Assembly: GCA_041583135.1 (NCBI GenBank)
Contig: JBFHGJ010000062.1
Coordinates: 1-32,610, forward strand
DNA from: JABSOG01 sp041583135
Lineage (GTDB): Bacteria > Pseudomonadota > Gammaproteobacteria > Enterobacterales > Alteromonadaceae
Direction of reading: 5' to 3'
Length of the DNA stretch: 32,610 bases
Both the position numbers and the translations under genes were made by a program. Positions 7,845-15,454 of the stretch are shown one piece after another. Under the pieces are notes generated by a model, which saw nothing but the letters and a program-made list of their open reading frames with translations, did not search any database and was not told the origin of the DNA. The stretch's first letter is position 1, and each line of letters opens with the position of its first letter.

Positions 7845-7900
7845 ACGGGTGTCGAGGTCACTGACGGAGCTATTTCGGCCGCAGCAATCTCGCCACCCGT
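7845..7900 (+). promoter_or_regulatory. Long hairpin between dnaK and dnaJ
   Basis: ACGGGTGTCGAG (7845-7856) pairs with CTCGCCACCCGT (7889-7900) with one mismatch, giving a 12-bp stem with a 32-nt loop. The loop also holds GC-rich segments (CGG and GGCCG) that could pair internally. No T-run follows, so it is not an intrinsic terminator. It may be an mRNA processing or stability element that sets the dnaK:dnaJ ratio; that role is inference. Confidence 0.55.
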
Positions 7901-7928
7901 AGTTGTTTCTATGTAGGTTATAAGATTT

Positions 7929-9056
7929 ATGTCAAAACGAGATTATTACGAAGTCCTGGGCGTAGCCAAAGATGCCAGCGAACGCGACATCAAAAAGGCG
8001 TATAAACGCTTTGCGATGAAGTATCACCCAGACCGCACCCAGGGCGACAAGGCTAAGGAAGAGCAATTTAAAGAGATAAAGGAAGCATATGAGATCTTAA
8101 CCGACTCGCAAAAACGTGCTGCCTATGACCAGTATGGTCATGCCGGGGTTGATCAAAGTCGCGGCGGTGGCGGCGGTGCCGACTTCGGTGATATCTTCGG
8201 CGACGTTTTCGGCGATATCTTCGGTGGCGGCAGACGTGGTGGTCAATCACGCGCGGCGCGTGGTGCCGATTTGCGCTATAACTACGAGCTGAATCTTGAA
8301 GATGCAGTGCGTGGTAAAGATGTAGAGATCAAGGTTCCTACTTGGGTCAGCTGTGATCCGTGTGGTGGCTCAGGGGCTAAGAAAGGCACGCAACCTAAGA
8401 GTTGTCCAAGCTGTCATGGCTCAGGTCAGGTCCATATGCGTCAGGGTTTTTTCGCGGTTCAGCAAACCTGTCCAACCTGTCAAGGTCGCGGCAAGATCAT
8501 TGCCGACCCATGTAATAGCTGTCATGGTCAGGGTCGTGTCGAGAAGACCAAAACCCTATCGGTTAAAATTCCAGCCGGTGTCGATTCGGGTGACCGTATT
8601 CGCTTATCTGGCGAAGGTGAAGCGGGCCAGTTTGGTGCGCCAGCAGGTGACCTATATGTACAAATACATGTAAGAGACCATGCTATTTTCACCCGTGACG
8701 GCAATAACCTTTACTGTGAAGTGCCTATCGGCTTCACTCGTGCAGCCCTAGGTGGCGAGATTGAAGTGCCTACCTTAGATGGTAAGGCAAGGCTGAAGGT
8801 CCCGGCTGAAACGCAAACCGGTAAGATGTTCCGTCTACGTGGTAAAGGGGTTAAATCTGTTCGTTCAGGTGCCGTTGGTGATTTGATCTGTAAAGTGATT
8901 GTTGAAACCCCAGTCAACCTGACTGAAAAGCAAAAAACCTTGTTACGTCAACTCGAAGAAGCCATGGGCAGTGGAGATGACGTGGTAAAGCACCGTCCTA
9001 AGGAGAAAGGTTTCTTTGACGGAGTGAAAAAGTTTTTTGACGATTTGACCAATTAA
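7929..9056 (+). CDS. dnaJ: Hsp40 co-chaperone DnaJ
   Basis: This 375-residue class I J-protein stimulates DnaK ATP hydrolysis and delivers substrates. The J domain (about 5-70) contains the essential HPD at residues 33-35. A Gly/Phe-rich linker (about 75-108) follows, with the tandem GDIFGDVFGDIFGGG run. Four CxxCxGxG zinc-finger repeats lie at about 142-205 (CDPCGGSG, CPSCHGSG, CPTCQGRG, CNSCHGQG), then two beta-sandwich substrate domains and a dimerisation tail. Length and domain order match E. coli DnaJ. The ribosome binding site is weak. It follows dnaK on the same strand and ends at a strong terminator. Confidence 0.98.
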   Translation: MSKRDYYEVLGVAKDASERDIKKAYKRFAMKYHPDRTQGDKAKEEQFKEIKEAYEILTDSQKRAAYDQYGHAGVDQSRGGGGGADFGDIFGDVFGDIFGGGRRGGQSRAARGADLRYNYELNLEDAVRGKDVEIKVPTWVSCDPCGGSGAKKGTQPKSCPSCHGSGQVHMRQGFFAVQQTCPTCQGRGKIIADPCNSCHGQGRVEKTKTLSVKIPAGVDSGDRIRLSGEGEAGQFGAPAGDLYVQIHVRDHAIFTRDGNNLYCEVPIGFTRAALGGEIEVPTLDGKARLKVPAETQTGKMFRLRGKGVKSVRSGAVGDLICKVIVETPVNLTEKQKTLLRQLEEAMGSGDDVVKHRPKEKGFFDGVKKFFDDLTN

Positions 9057-9080
9057 CTATTGCTGTGCAATCTTTAAGAT

Positions 9081-9107
9081 AAAAAACCGGGCGTTGCCCG
9101 GTTTTTT
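9081..9107 (+). terminator. Intrinsic terminator of dnaKJ
   Basis: An AAAAAACCGGGC-gtt-GCCCGGTTTTTT perfect stem-loop with a U-tract lies 25 bp after the dnaJ stop codon. Confidence 0.95.
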
Positions 9108-9148
9108 GTTATTTATATCCTGATGTTTTGGTCAGCTTTTTCAAACTT

Positions 9149-9236
9149 GGTGTCTGACACCTTAATTTTTGGTGCTATGTTTTACCATAACTGATTGATA
9201 ATACTGTTTTTACCTAAAAAAATAGTGTCTGACACT
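9149..9236. repeat. Pair of GTGTCTGACAC palindromes
   Basis: GGTGTCTGACACC (9149-9161) and AGTGTCTGACACT (9224-9236) are two nearly identical 13-nt palindromes 75 bp apart in the dnaJ-carA gap, embedded in A/T-rich sequence; the second is followed by TTGGGTTTTTTGGG. I know similar GTGTC(A/T)GACAC palindromes as recurring intergenic elements in gammaproteobacteria, sometimes next to REP-type (Y1) transposase genes. No transposase gene is present here. The remainder of the 9108-9404 stretch holds nothing I recognise. Confidence 0.6.
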
Positions 9237-9404
9237 TGGGTTTTTTGGGTGGTTTACGTGTTTTGTCGTGTGGTTACGCTGTAATCAGTCTGTGAGTTAT
9301 GCTGAGGAGTTTTGGCATTATTTCTGCCTGTTTATTGTGATTTTTAGCTGTTTTATTGAAAAAATGTAAATAGAGCGCCGTTTTTAAATTTTTTCAAAAT
9401 TCAT

Positions 9405-9445
9405 TAGCCAATCTCATCTAGATCAAGTAGAATATTGCGAATTTT
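9405..9445 (+). promoter_or_regulatory. carAB promoter with U-run at start site
   Basis: TAGCCA (9405-9410, 4 of 6 to the -35 consensus), a 17-bp spacer and TAGAAT (9428-9433, 5 of 6 to the -10) form a plausible sigma-70 promoter. Transcription would start at about 9440-9441, making an initial transcript of AAUUUUUGGG. A start-proximal U-run of this kind is what permits UTP-sensitive reiterative transcription at the E. coli pyrBI, codBA and carAB promoters. The promoter is read by eye and the start site is inferred. Confidence 0.6.
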
Positions 9446-9481
9446 TGGGCAGGTGTCAGCGAGCACAATCGACGAGCACTT

Positions 9482-9517
9482 ATGAATATGGCGAATTTGA
9501 CAAAAAACGGGATCTAA
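9482..9517 (+). CDS. Possible carA leader peptide (11 codons)
   Basis: ATG AAT ATG ... ATC TAA encodes MNMANLTKNGI. It lies about 40 nt after the predicted carA transcription start, and its stop codon (9515-9517) falls inside the ascending arm of the attenuator-like terminator at 9502-9542. That is the geometry expected when a ribosome on a leader peptide can disrupt a terminator. The ribosome binding site is poor (GACGAGC 8-14 nt upstream), and there is no run of arginine or other control codons, so translation is uncertain. Confidence 0.35.
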   Translation: MNMANLTKNGI

Positions 9518-9542
9518 ACCTTAGGGTTTTGGCCCGTTTTTT
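9502..9542 (+). terminator. Attenuator-like terminator before carA
   Basis: AAAAAACGGG (9502-9511) pairs with CCCGTTTTTT (9533-9542), and the inner AAACC/GGTTT (9516-9520 / 9525-9529) extends the helix. The U-tract ends 17 bp before the carA start codon and 7 nt before its Shine-Dalgarno sequence. A strong intrinsic terminator between promoter and first gene must be read through for expression, so it is likely an attenuator. Confidence 0.8.
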
Positions 9543-9559
9543 GCTGTTTGGAGGTTACT

Positions 9560-10705
9560 TTGAGTACATTTACCGCGCTATTGGTATTGGAAGACGGCAC
9601 AACATTCCACGGAAGGGCGTTCGGCGCAACGGGCATTTCAGTGGGGGAAGTGGTTTTCAATACATCGATGACCGGGTATCAAGAAATATTGACAGATCCC
9701 TCCTATGCCGAACAAATGGTTACGCTGACTTATCCTCATATCGGCAACACCGGCACCAACTCCGAAGACGAAGAGTCTAATCAAATCTGGGCCAAGGGCC
9801 TAATCATCAGAGATCTCCCTCTGCTACATTCCAACTTCCGTTCAGAGCAAAGCTTAAGCGAATATTTACAGCAAAATAATATTCTCGGTATCTGCGAAAT
9901 CGATACCAGACGCTTAACCCGCATCTTACGTGAAAAAGGCGCGCAAAACGGCTGCATTATTGCGGTAAACGAAGGCGAGAGCTTGGATGTCGATAAAGCT
10001 TTGGCGGCGGCGAAAGCCTTCCCGGGTCTTAAGGGCATGGATTTGGCTAAGGTGGTATCAACCAAACAGAGCTACACTTTTGATGAAGGTTCATGGCAGC
10101 TAGGTGTCGGTCACACCCAACAGGCCCCAGAGGATAAGAAGTTCAAAGTTGTGGCTTATGACTTTGGCGTTAAGCGCAACATTTTACGTATGTTGGTTGA
10201 CCGTGGTTGCGACTTAACCGTAGTACCGGCGCAAACACCAGCAGCTGAAGTTTTGGCAATGCAACCAGACGGTATTTTCTTATCTAACGGCCCGGGCGAT
10301 CCTGAGCCTTGTGATTATGCCATCGATGCCATTAAAGCCTTTTTACAAACCGATACGCCAATTTTTGGTATCTGCTTGGGCCATCAGTTGCTTGGTCTTG
10401 CCAGCGGCGCCAAAACTCAAAAAATGAAGTTTGGTCACCATGGTGCCAACCATCCTGTGCAAAACGTGAAAAATGGCAAGGTACTCATTACCAGCCAAAA
10501 CCATGGTTTCGCAGTGGATGAAGACAAGCTGCCAAGTAATATTGAAGTGACCCACAAGTCGCTGTTCGATGGTACCTTGCAAGGTATTCACTTGACCGAC
10601 AAGCCTGCTTTTAGCTTCCAAGGTCACCCTGAGGCGAGCCCGGGGCCACATGAGGCATCTGAATTGTTCGATCATTTCATCGAATTGATGACCAACAACC
10701 GATAA
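9560..10705 (+). CDS. carA: Carbamoyl-phosphate synthase small subunit
   Basis: This 381-residue glutaminase subunit hydrolyses glutamine and channels ammonia to CarB for carbamoyl phosphate, the precursor of arginine and pyrimidines. The N-terminal CPSase domain (ALLVLEDGTTFHG ...) is followed by a class I glutamine amidotransferase domain with catalytic Cys272 in GICLGHQLLG and the His/Glu pair in FQGHPEASPGPH near residue 355. The TTG at 9560 is chosen because GGAGG (9550-9554) sits 5 nt before it; an in-frame TTG at 9548 would overlap that site. carB follows after 29 bp. Expression probably passes through the leader terminator upstream. Confidence 0.97.
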   Translation: MSTFTALLVLEDGTTFHGRAFGATGISVGEVVFNTSMTGYQEILTDPSYAEQMVTLTYPHIGNTGTNSEDEESNQIWAKGLIIRDLPLLHSNFRSEQSLSEYLQQNNILGICEIDTRRLTRILREKGAQNGCIIAVNEGESLDVDKALAAAKAFPGLKGMDLAKVVSTKQSYTFDEGSWQLGVGHTQQAPEDKKFKVVAYDFGVKRNILRMLVDRGCDLTVVPAQTPAAEVLAMQPDGIFLSNGPGDPEPCDYAIDAIKAFLQTDTPIFGICLGHQLLGLASGAKTQKMKFGHHGANHPVQNVKNGKVLITSQNHGFAVDEDKLPSNIEVTHKSLFDGTLQGIHLTDKPAFSFQGHPEASPGPHEASELFDHFIELMTNNR

Positions 10706-10734
10706 ACGTAAGCGATAAAGAGGATTAACGACAC

Positions 10735-13700
10735 ATGCCAAAACGTACTGACCTAAGCAGCATACTTATCCTTGGTGCCGGACCTATCGTGATAGGTCAA
10801 GCTTGCGAATTTGACTATTCTGGCGCTCAAGCCTGTAAAGCCCTACGCGAAGAAGGCTATCGTGTGGTATTGGTAAACTCCAACCCTGCCACCATCATGA
10901 CTGACCCGGAAATGGCCGATGCGACTTATATCGAGCCAATTCACTGGGAAGTGGTTGAAAAAATCATCGCCAAAGAAAAGCCCGATGCGATTTTGCCGAC
11001 CATGGGTGGTCAAACGGCACTTAACTGTGCGCTGGACTTGGAAAAGCACGGCGTGTTGGAAAAATACGGCGTCACCATGATTGGTGCCACCGCCGAAGCT
11101 ATCCACAAGGCCGAAGACCGTCATCTGTTTGACAAGGCGATGAAGAAAATCGGTCTAGAAACGCCAAAAGCGACCATCGCCCACTCATTGGAAGATGCCC
11201 TTGCTTGTATTGATGACATCGGCTTCCCCTGTATTATCCGTCCGTCTTTTACCATGGGTGGCACAGGTGGCGGTATTGCCTACAACATGGAAGAGTTTAA
11301 AGAGATCTGCCGCAATGGTCTTGAACTCTCACCAACCAATGAGTTGCTTATCGATGAGTCGTTGATCGGTTGGAAAGAATATGAAATGGAAGTTGTGCGT
11401 GATAAAAACGACAACTGCATCATTGTCTGCTCAATTGAAAACTTTGATCCGATGGGCGTTCATACCGGTGACTCAATTACCGTGGCCCCTGCGCAAACGC
11501 TAACCGATAAAGAATATCAAATCATGCGTAACGCCTCTTTGGCGGTTTTGCGTGAAATCGGTGTTGAAACCGGTGGTTCAAACGTTCAGTTTGGTATCGA
11601 CCCTGATACCGGCCGTATGGTGATCATCGAAATGAATCCAAGGGTATCGCGCTCATCGGCGCTGGCGTCTAAAGCGACCGGCTTCCCGATTGCCAAAGTC
11701 GCAGCCAAATTGGCTGTGGGCTATACCTTAGACGAGTTGGATAACGATATCACTGGTGGTAAAACGCCTGCCTCGTTCGAGCCTTCTATCGACTATGTGG
11801 TCACTAAGATCCCACGCTTTAACTTTGAAAAATTCTCTGGTGCCGATGACCGTTTGACTACGCAGATGAAGTCGGTCGGTGAGGTTATGGCGATTGGCCG
11901 TAACCAACAAGAGTCGTTGCAAAAAGCCATTCGCGGTCTTGAAATCGGTGTTCACGGGTTTGATTCGATTGTTGATGTCAATAGCGAAGAAGCCCATACC
12001 AAAATCATTCGTGAGCTTAAAGAACCGGGTGCCGAGCGTTTGTGGTACATTGCCGATGCCTTCCGTCACGGCATGGACATGGAAACCATCTTTAAACTGA
12101 CCAAAATCGACCCTTGGTTCTTGGTGCAAATCGAAGACATTGTTAACCAAGAAACCCAGATCCATAAGCTGGGTCTGTCAGGTCTTGATGAAAGCACTTT
12201 GCGCTCAGTTAAGCGTAAGGGCTTTTCTGACCGTCGCATTGCCGACCTGCTAGGGGTTAAAGAGTCTCAAGTACGCAAAAAGCGTCAAAAACTTAACATT
12301 CACCCGGTTTATAAGCGTGTCGATACCTGCGCTGCTGAATTTGCCTCAGATACCGCCTACATGTACTCCACCTATGATGAAGAATGTGAAGCCAATGTAT
12401 CTGACAAAGACAAGATCATGGTTTTAGGTGGCGGCCCTAACCGCATTGGTCAAGGCATTGAGTTCGACTACTGCTGTGTACACGCCTCTTTGGCGTTGCG
12501 TGAAGACGGTTATGAAACCATCATGGTCAACTGTAACCCTGAAACGGTTTCTACCGACTATGACACCTCAGACCGTCTGTATTTTGAGCCGGTCACTCTT
12601 GAAGATGTGCTTGAGATTGTTCGTATTGAGCAACCTAAAGGCGTTATCGTACAGTATGGCGGTCAAACGCCTTTGAAACTGGCCCGTGAGCTTGAAGCCA
12701 ACGGCGTAAATATCATCGGCACCTCACCAGATGCCATTGACTGCGCCGAAGACCGTGAGCGTTTCCAGCAGATGGTTGTGCGCCTAGGTTTGTTGCAGCC
12801 TGCCAATGCGACTGTGACTTCAATGACCGAAGCACTGGATAAAGCCGTTGAGATTGGCTTCCCATTGGTTGTGCGTCCATCTTATGTACTGGGTGGCCGT
12901 GCGATGGAGATCGTATACGATGAGGCAGACTTAAGCCGTTATATGAAAGATGCGGTAAAAGTTTCTAACGAATCACCTGTCTTGCTTGACCGCTTCTTAG
13001 ACAATGCCATCGAAGTCGATATTGATGCCATTTGTGACGGTACAGATGTGATCATCGGTGGCGTTATGGAGCATATTGAACAAGCCGGGGTTCACTCTGG
13101 TGACTCTGCCTGTTCTTTACCACCGCAATCACTAAGTCGTGACCTGCAATTGCGTATGCGCGAGCAGGTAAAAGCGATGGCATTGGAGCTTGGTGTTATC
13201 GGCTTGATGAACACCCAGTTTGCGGTTAAAAACGGTCAGATTTATCTGATTGAAGTTAACCCACGTGCCGCGCGTACCGTGCCGTTTGTTTCTAAAGCTA
13301 CCGGGGTGCCTTTGGCCAAAGTCGCAGCCCGAGTTATGGCTGGCGTTTCACTGAAAGAACAAGGCGTCACCGCTGAAGTTGTGCCGCCGTTCTACTCGGT
13401 GAAAGAAGTGGTCATGCCGTTTAACAAGTTTGCTGGTGTTGACCCTCTGCGTGGCCCGGAAATGCGCTCTACGGGTGAGGTTATGGGTGTTGGTGAAACG
13501 TTTGCTGATGCTTATGCCAAAGCGCAACTTGGTGCCAATACCAAGGTGCCAAGCGGTGGCCGTGCGCTTATCTCGGTGAAAGAGTCTGACAAGCAAAAAG
13601 CCATTGAATTGGCCAATCGTCTCATCGGTTTGGGCTTTGAAATTGACGCGACTCGTGGTACATATATGGCCTTTAAAGACGCTGGCATCGAATGCCGCAA

Positions 13701-13956
13701 GGTCAACAAGGTCTTTGAAGGCCGTCCTCACATTCTAGATCGCATCAAGAACAGCGAGTACAGCTATATCATCAACACCACAGAAGGTCGTCAAGCGATT
13801 GAAGACTCTAAGGTGTTGCGTCGTGGCGCTTTACAATACAAAGCCAACTACACGACAACTTTGAACGCTGCATTTGCTACATGTGAAGCCTATGGTGCTG
13901 ATGACCGGAAGACTGTTTACTCGGTACAAGAATTACACATGAGAGTGAAAAAATGA
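10735..13956 (+). CDS. carB: Carbamoyl-phosphate synthase large subunit
   Basis: This 1073-residue subunit makes carbamoyl phosphate from bicarbonate, ammonia and two ATP. It has two homologous halves. The first ATP-grasp synthetase unit (about 1-400) starts with LILGAGPIVIGQACEFDYSG. An oligomerisation domain follows (about 401-553). The second ATP-grasp unit (about 554-936) starts with VLGGGPNRIGQGIEFDYCC. The C-terminal MGS-like allosteric domain (about 937-1073) is where ornithine and UMP act in E. coli. Length equals the E. coli protein. The stop codon overlaps the greA start codon as ATGA (13953-13956), so greA is probably translationally coupled. Confidence 0.98.
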   Translation: MPKRTDLSSILILGAGPIVIGQACEFDYSGAQACKALREEGYRVVLVNSNPATIMTDPEMADATYIEPIHWEVVEKIIAKEKPDAILPTMGGQTALNCALDLEKHGVLEKYGVTMIGATAEAIHKAEDRHLFDKAMKKIGLETPKATIAHSLEDALACIDDIGFPCIIRPSFTMGGTGGGIAYNMEEFKEICRNGLELSPTNELLIDESLIGWKEYEMEVVRDKNDNCIIVCSIENFDPMGVHTGDSITVAPAQTLTDKEYQIMRNASLAVLREIGVETGGSNVQFGIDPDTGRMVIIEMNPRVSRSSALASKATGFPIAKVAAKLAVGYTLDELDNDITGGKTPASFEPSIDYVVTKIPRFNFEKFSGADDRLTTQMKSVGEVMAIGRNQQESLQKAIRGLEIGVHGFDSIVDVNSEEAHTKIIRELKEPGAERLWYIADAFRHGMDMETIFKLTKIDPWFLVQIEDIVNQETQIHKLGLSGLDESTLRSVKRKGFSDRRIADLLGVKESQVRKKRQKLNIHPVYKRVDTCAAEFASDTAYMYSTYDEECEANVSDKDKIMVLGGGPNRIGQGIEFDYCCVHASLALREDGYETIMVNCNPETVSTDYDTSDRLYFEPVTLEDVLEIVRIEQPKGVIVQYGGQTPLKLARELEANGVNIIGTSPDAIDCAEDRERFQQMVVRLGLLQPANATVTSMTEALDKAVEIGFPLVVRPSYVLGGRAMEIVYDEADLSRYMKDAVKVSNESPVLLDRFLDNAIEVDIDAICDGTDVIIGGVMEHIEQAGVHSGDSACSLPPQSLSRDLQLRMREQVKAMALELGVIGLMNTQFAVKNGQIYLIEVNPRAARTVPFVSKATGVPLAKVAARVMAGVSLKEQGVTAEVVPPFYSVKEVVMPFNKFAGVDPLRGPEMRSTGEVMGVGETFADAYAKAQLGANTKVPSGGRALISVKESDKQKAIELANRLIGLGFEIDATRGTYMAFKDAGIECRKVNKVFEGRPHILDRIKNSEYSYIINTTEGRQAIEDSKVLRRGALQYKANYTTTLNAAFATCEAYGADDRKTVYSVQELHMRVKK

Positions 13957-14429
13957 ATAAAATTCCAATGACTGTAGGCGGCGCCGCCGCACTCAGAGAG
14001 GAGCTCGATAGGCTCAAAACCGTCGTTCGTCCGCGCATTGCCAATGCCATCGCAGAGGCGCGCGAACACGGCGACCTGAAGGAAAATGCGGAATATCACG
14101 CCGCGCGCGAGGAACAAGGCTTTTGCGAAGGTCGTATTCAGGACATTGAAGCTAAGTTGTCTAATGTTCAAGTGATTGACGTGACCAAAATGAGCAATGA
14201 AGGCAGGGTGATTTTTGGTGCGACGGTGACCATCTTAAATTGTGACAACGATCAAGAAACCACCTACAAAATTGTCGGTGAAGATGAAGCAGACATCAAA
14301 AACAATCTGATCTCTGTTACTTCACCTATCGCCCGTGGCCTTATCGGTAAGAACATCGACGATACCGTTCGTATCGAGACGCCGGCCGGTGAAGTTGAGT
14401 ATGAAATCGTAGAGGTAGATTATATTTAA
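13953..14429 (+). CDS. greA: Transcript cleavage factor GreA
   Basis: This 158-residue factor enters the RNA polymerase secondary channel and stimulates cleavage of backtracked RNA. The N-terminal coiled coil (about 1-75) includes LKENAEYHAAREEQGFCEGR, with the conserved acidic tip residues of the D-L-K-E-N-A-E-Y motif. The C-terminal FKBP-like domain ends in the family motif TPAGEVEYEIVEVDYI. Length is exactly typical. Its ATG lies within the last codons of carB (4-nt overlap) and a strong terminator follows, so it is the last gene of a carA-carB-greA transcript. Confidence 0.97.
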   Translation: MNKIPMTVGGAAALREELDRLKTVVRPRIANAIAEAREHGDLKENAEYHAAREEQGFCEGRIQDIEAKLSNVQVIDVTKMSNEGRVIFGATVTILNCDNDQETTYKIVGEDEADIKNNLISVTSPIARGLIGKNIDDTVRIETPAGEVEYEIVEVDYI

Positions 14430-14456
14430 GTCCTTCGGCTTACAATAGACCCAGCT

Positions 14457-14492
14457 AAAGGCGCTTTATCCCTCGGATAAAGCGCCTTTTTT
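14457..14492 (+). terminator. Intrinsic terminator of carAB-greA
   Basis: AAAGGCGCTTTATCC-ctc-GGATAAAGCGCCTTTTTT is a long perfect stem with a U-tract, 27 bp after the greA stop codon. The A-rich left flank means it may also act on the minus strand. Confidence 0.95.
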
Positions 14493-14592
14493 GATGTCCA
14501 CGGATGGACGGAATGCAGGGCTTGCAGGGAGCTTTGCCCTGCGATGTCCACGGATGGACGGAATGCAGGGCTTGCAGGGAGCTTTGCCCTGC
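14493..14592. repeat. Exact 2 x 50-bp double-hairpin repeat
   Basis: Two identical 50-bp copies (14493-14542, 14543-14592). Each contains a short hairpin GTCC-acggat-GGAC and a longer one GCAGGGC-(14 nt)-GCCCTGC whose loop carries GGGAGC. This is the same architecture as the array at 2909-3356, with different arms. The array starts right after the greA terminator and its last base is the first base of the neighbouring gene's stop codon (CTA on the plus strand). Confidence 0.9.
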
Positions 14593-15284
14593 TACTGCGC
14601 ATCATATTGGTCAAAGCGGTTAAACTTGATAATACCGCTGAGCTCTTTGCCGTATTCGGCACCTTTCTCTGAGTATCTATCAAGCTTTTTCACCAACTGA
14701 AATGGGTCATCGGTTTGCATTTTCAAGCTTCTGAACGCTTTGTAGGCGTCGTTGCGAGCCAAGGTGCGGTAGTAATCCTGAATCGATTTTTTCAAGGACG
14801 AGTATTTTTTCACGTAGATGGTTTTGTTACCGCGTTTTTGACTGGCGGCAATACGAGGTTCATCTTCATCGAACGACCAGACCCCGAAAATATTATTGGC
14901 TTCGTTGAAAAACCTTGAGGTTGCCCAAGCGCTTTCCATGGCCGCTTGGGCAATGGTGATACTACGTGGATGTGGCTTTAAAGCCGCTAGCAGTTGTTCG
15001 TTGGTTTGTGCTTTGTATTTTTGCATAAGTTCGTTCAAGGTGTCGGTGTCTTCACCTGATTGCACTAAAGCTTGGGCCTTTTGATATTGCGCCATCAGTT
15101 CTTGATGGACTTCATTGACTACCGGCACTATCAACTTCTTAAAGCGTGCTTTTTTTTCCTGCACCGTCATCTGTGTCGGCTCGGGGGCGGGTTGTGAGCT
15201 TAAGAAGTACCATGCGGCACCTATGGCGAGTAAAACGGCGATAGCGGCTAGAATGAGTTTGCTACGCAAAGATAAGGTGTTCAT
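14592..15284 (-). CDS. Bax-like glucosaminidase, membrane anchored
   Basis: This 230-residue protein belongs to the mannosyl-glycoprotein endo-beta-N-acetylglucosaminidase family (PF01832), like E. coli Bax. Those enzymes cleave the glycan strand of peptidoglycan. A single N-terminal membrane segment (about residues 9-29) anchors it with the domain in the periplasm. A charged linker follows, and the catalytic domain starts near residue 100. The motif ITIAQAAMESAWATSRF supplies the likely catalytic Glu117, followed by NNIFGVWSF. It is shorter than E. coli Bax (about 274). It is a single leftward gene. I leave the symbol empty because orthology to bax rather than another family member is not proven. 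Confidence 0.85.
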   Translation of the reverse strand: MNTLSLRSKLILAAIAVLLAIGAAWYFLSSQPAPEPTQMTVQEKKARFKKLIVPVVNEVHQELMAQYQKAQALVQSGEDTDTLNELMQKYKAQTNEQLLAALKPHPRSITIAQAAMESAWATSRFFNEANNIFGVWSFDEDEPRIAASQKRGNKTIYVKKYSSLKKSIQDYYRTLARNDAYKAFRSLKMQTDDPFQLVKKLDRYSEKGAEYGKELSGIIKFNRFDQYDAQ

Positions 15285-15454
15285 AAAGGTCCCTTTGGTT
15301 GGTTTTTAATGAATATAGCAAAGTTTGATGGGGATCAGACAGTAATACGTAAGTGGCGAAGGTTAAGTTCAGCCGACAATCACCTTGCTGCTGACAAGAG
15401 ATTCAATTAGCATACGTACAACTTAACCAGGCCAACCCAATTAAGAGTGTTGAA

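Noticed and set aside
9389..9406. ArgR box upstream of the carA promoter
   Set aside because: Only one half-site (ATTCA, 9399-9403) fits the consensus; the other half is too degraded to support a call.
9445..9780. 111-codon ORF overlapping the carA leader and 5' end
   Set aside because: It lies in a different frame over carA, has no recognisable content and runs through the leader terminator.
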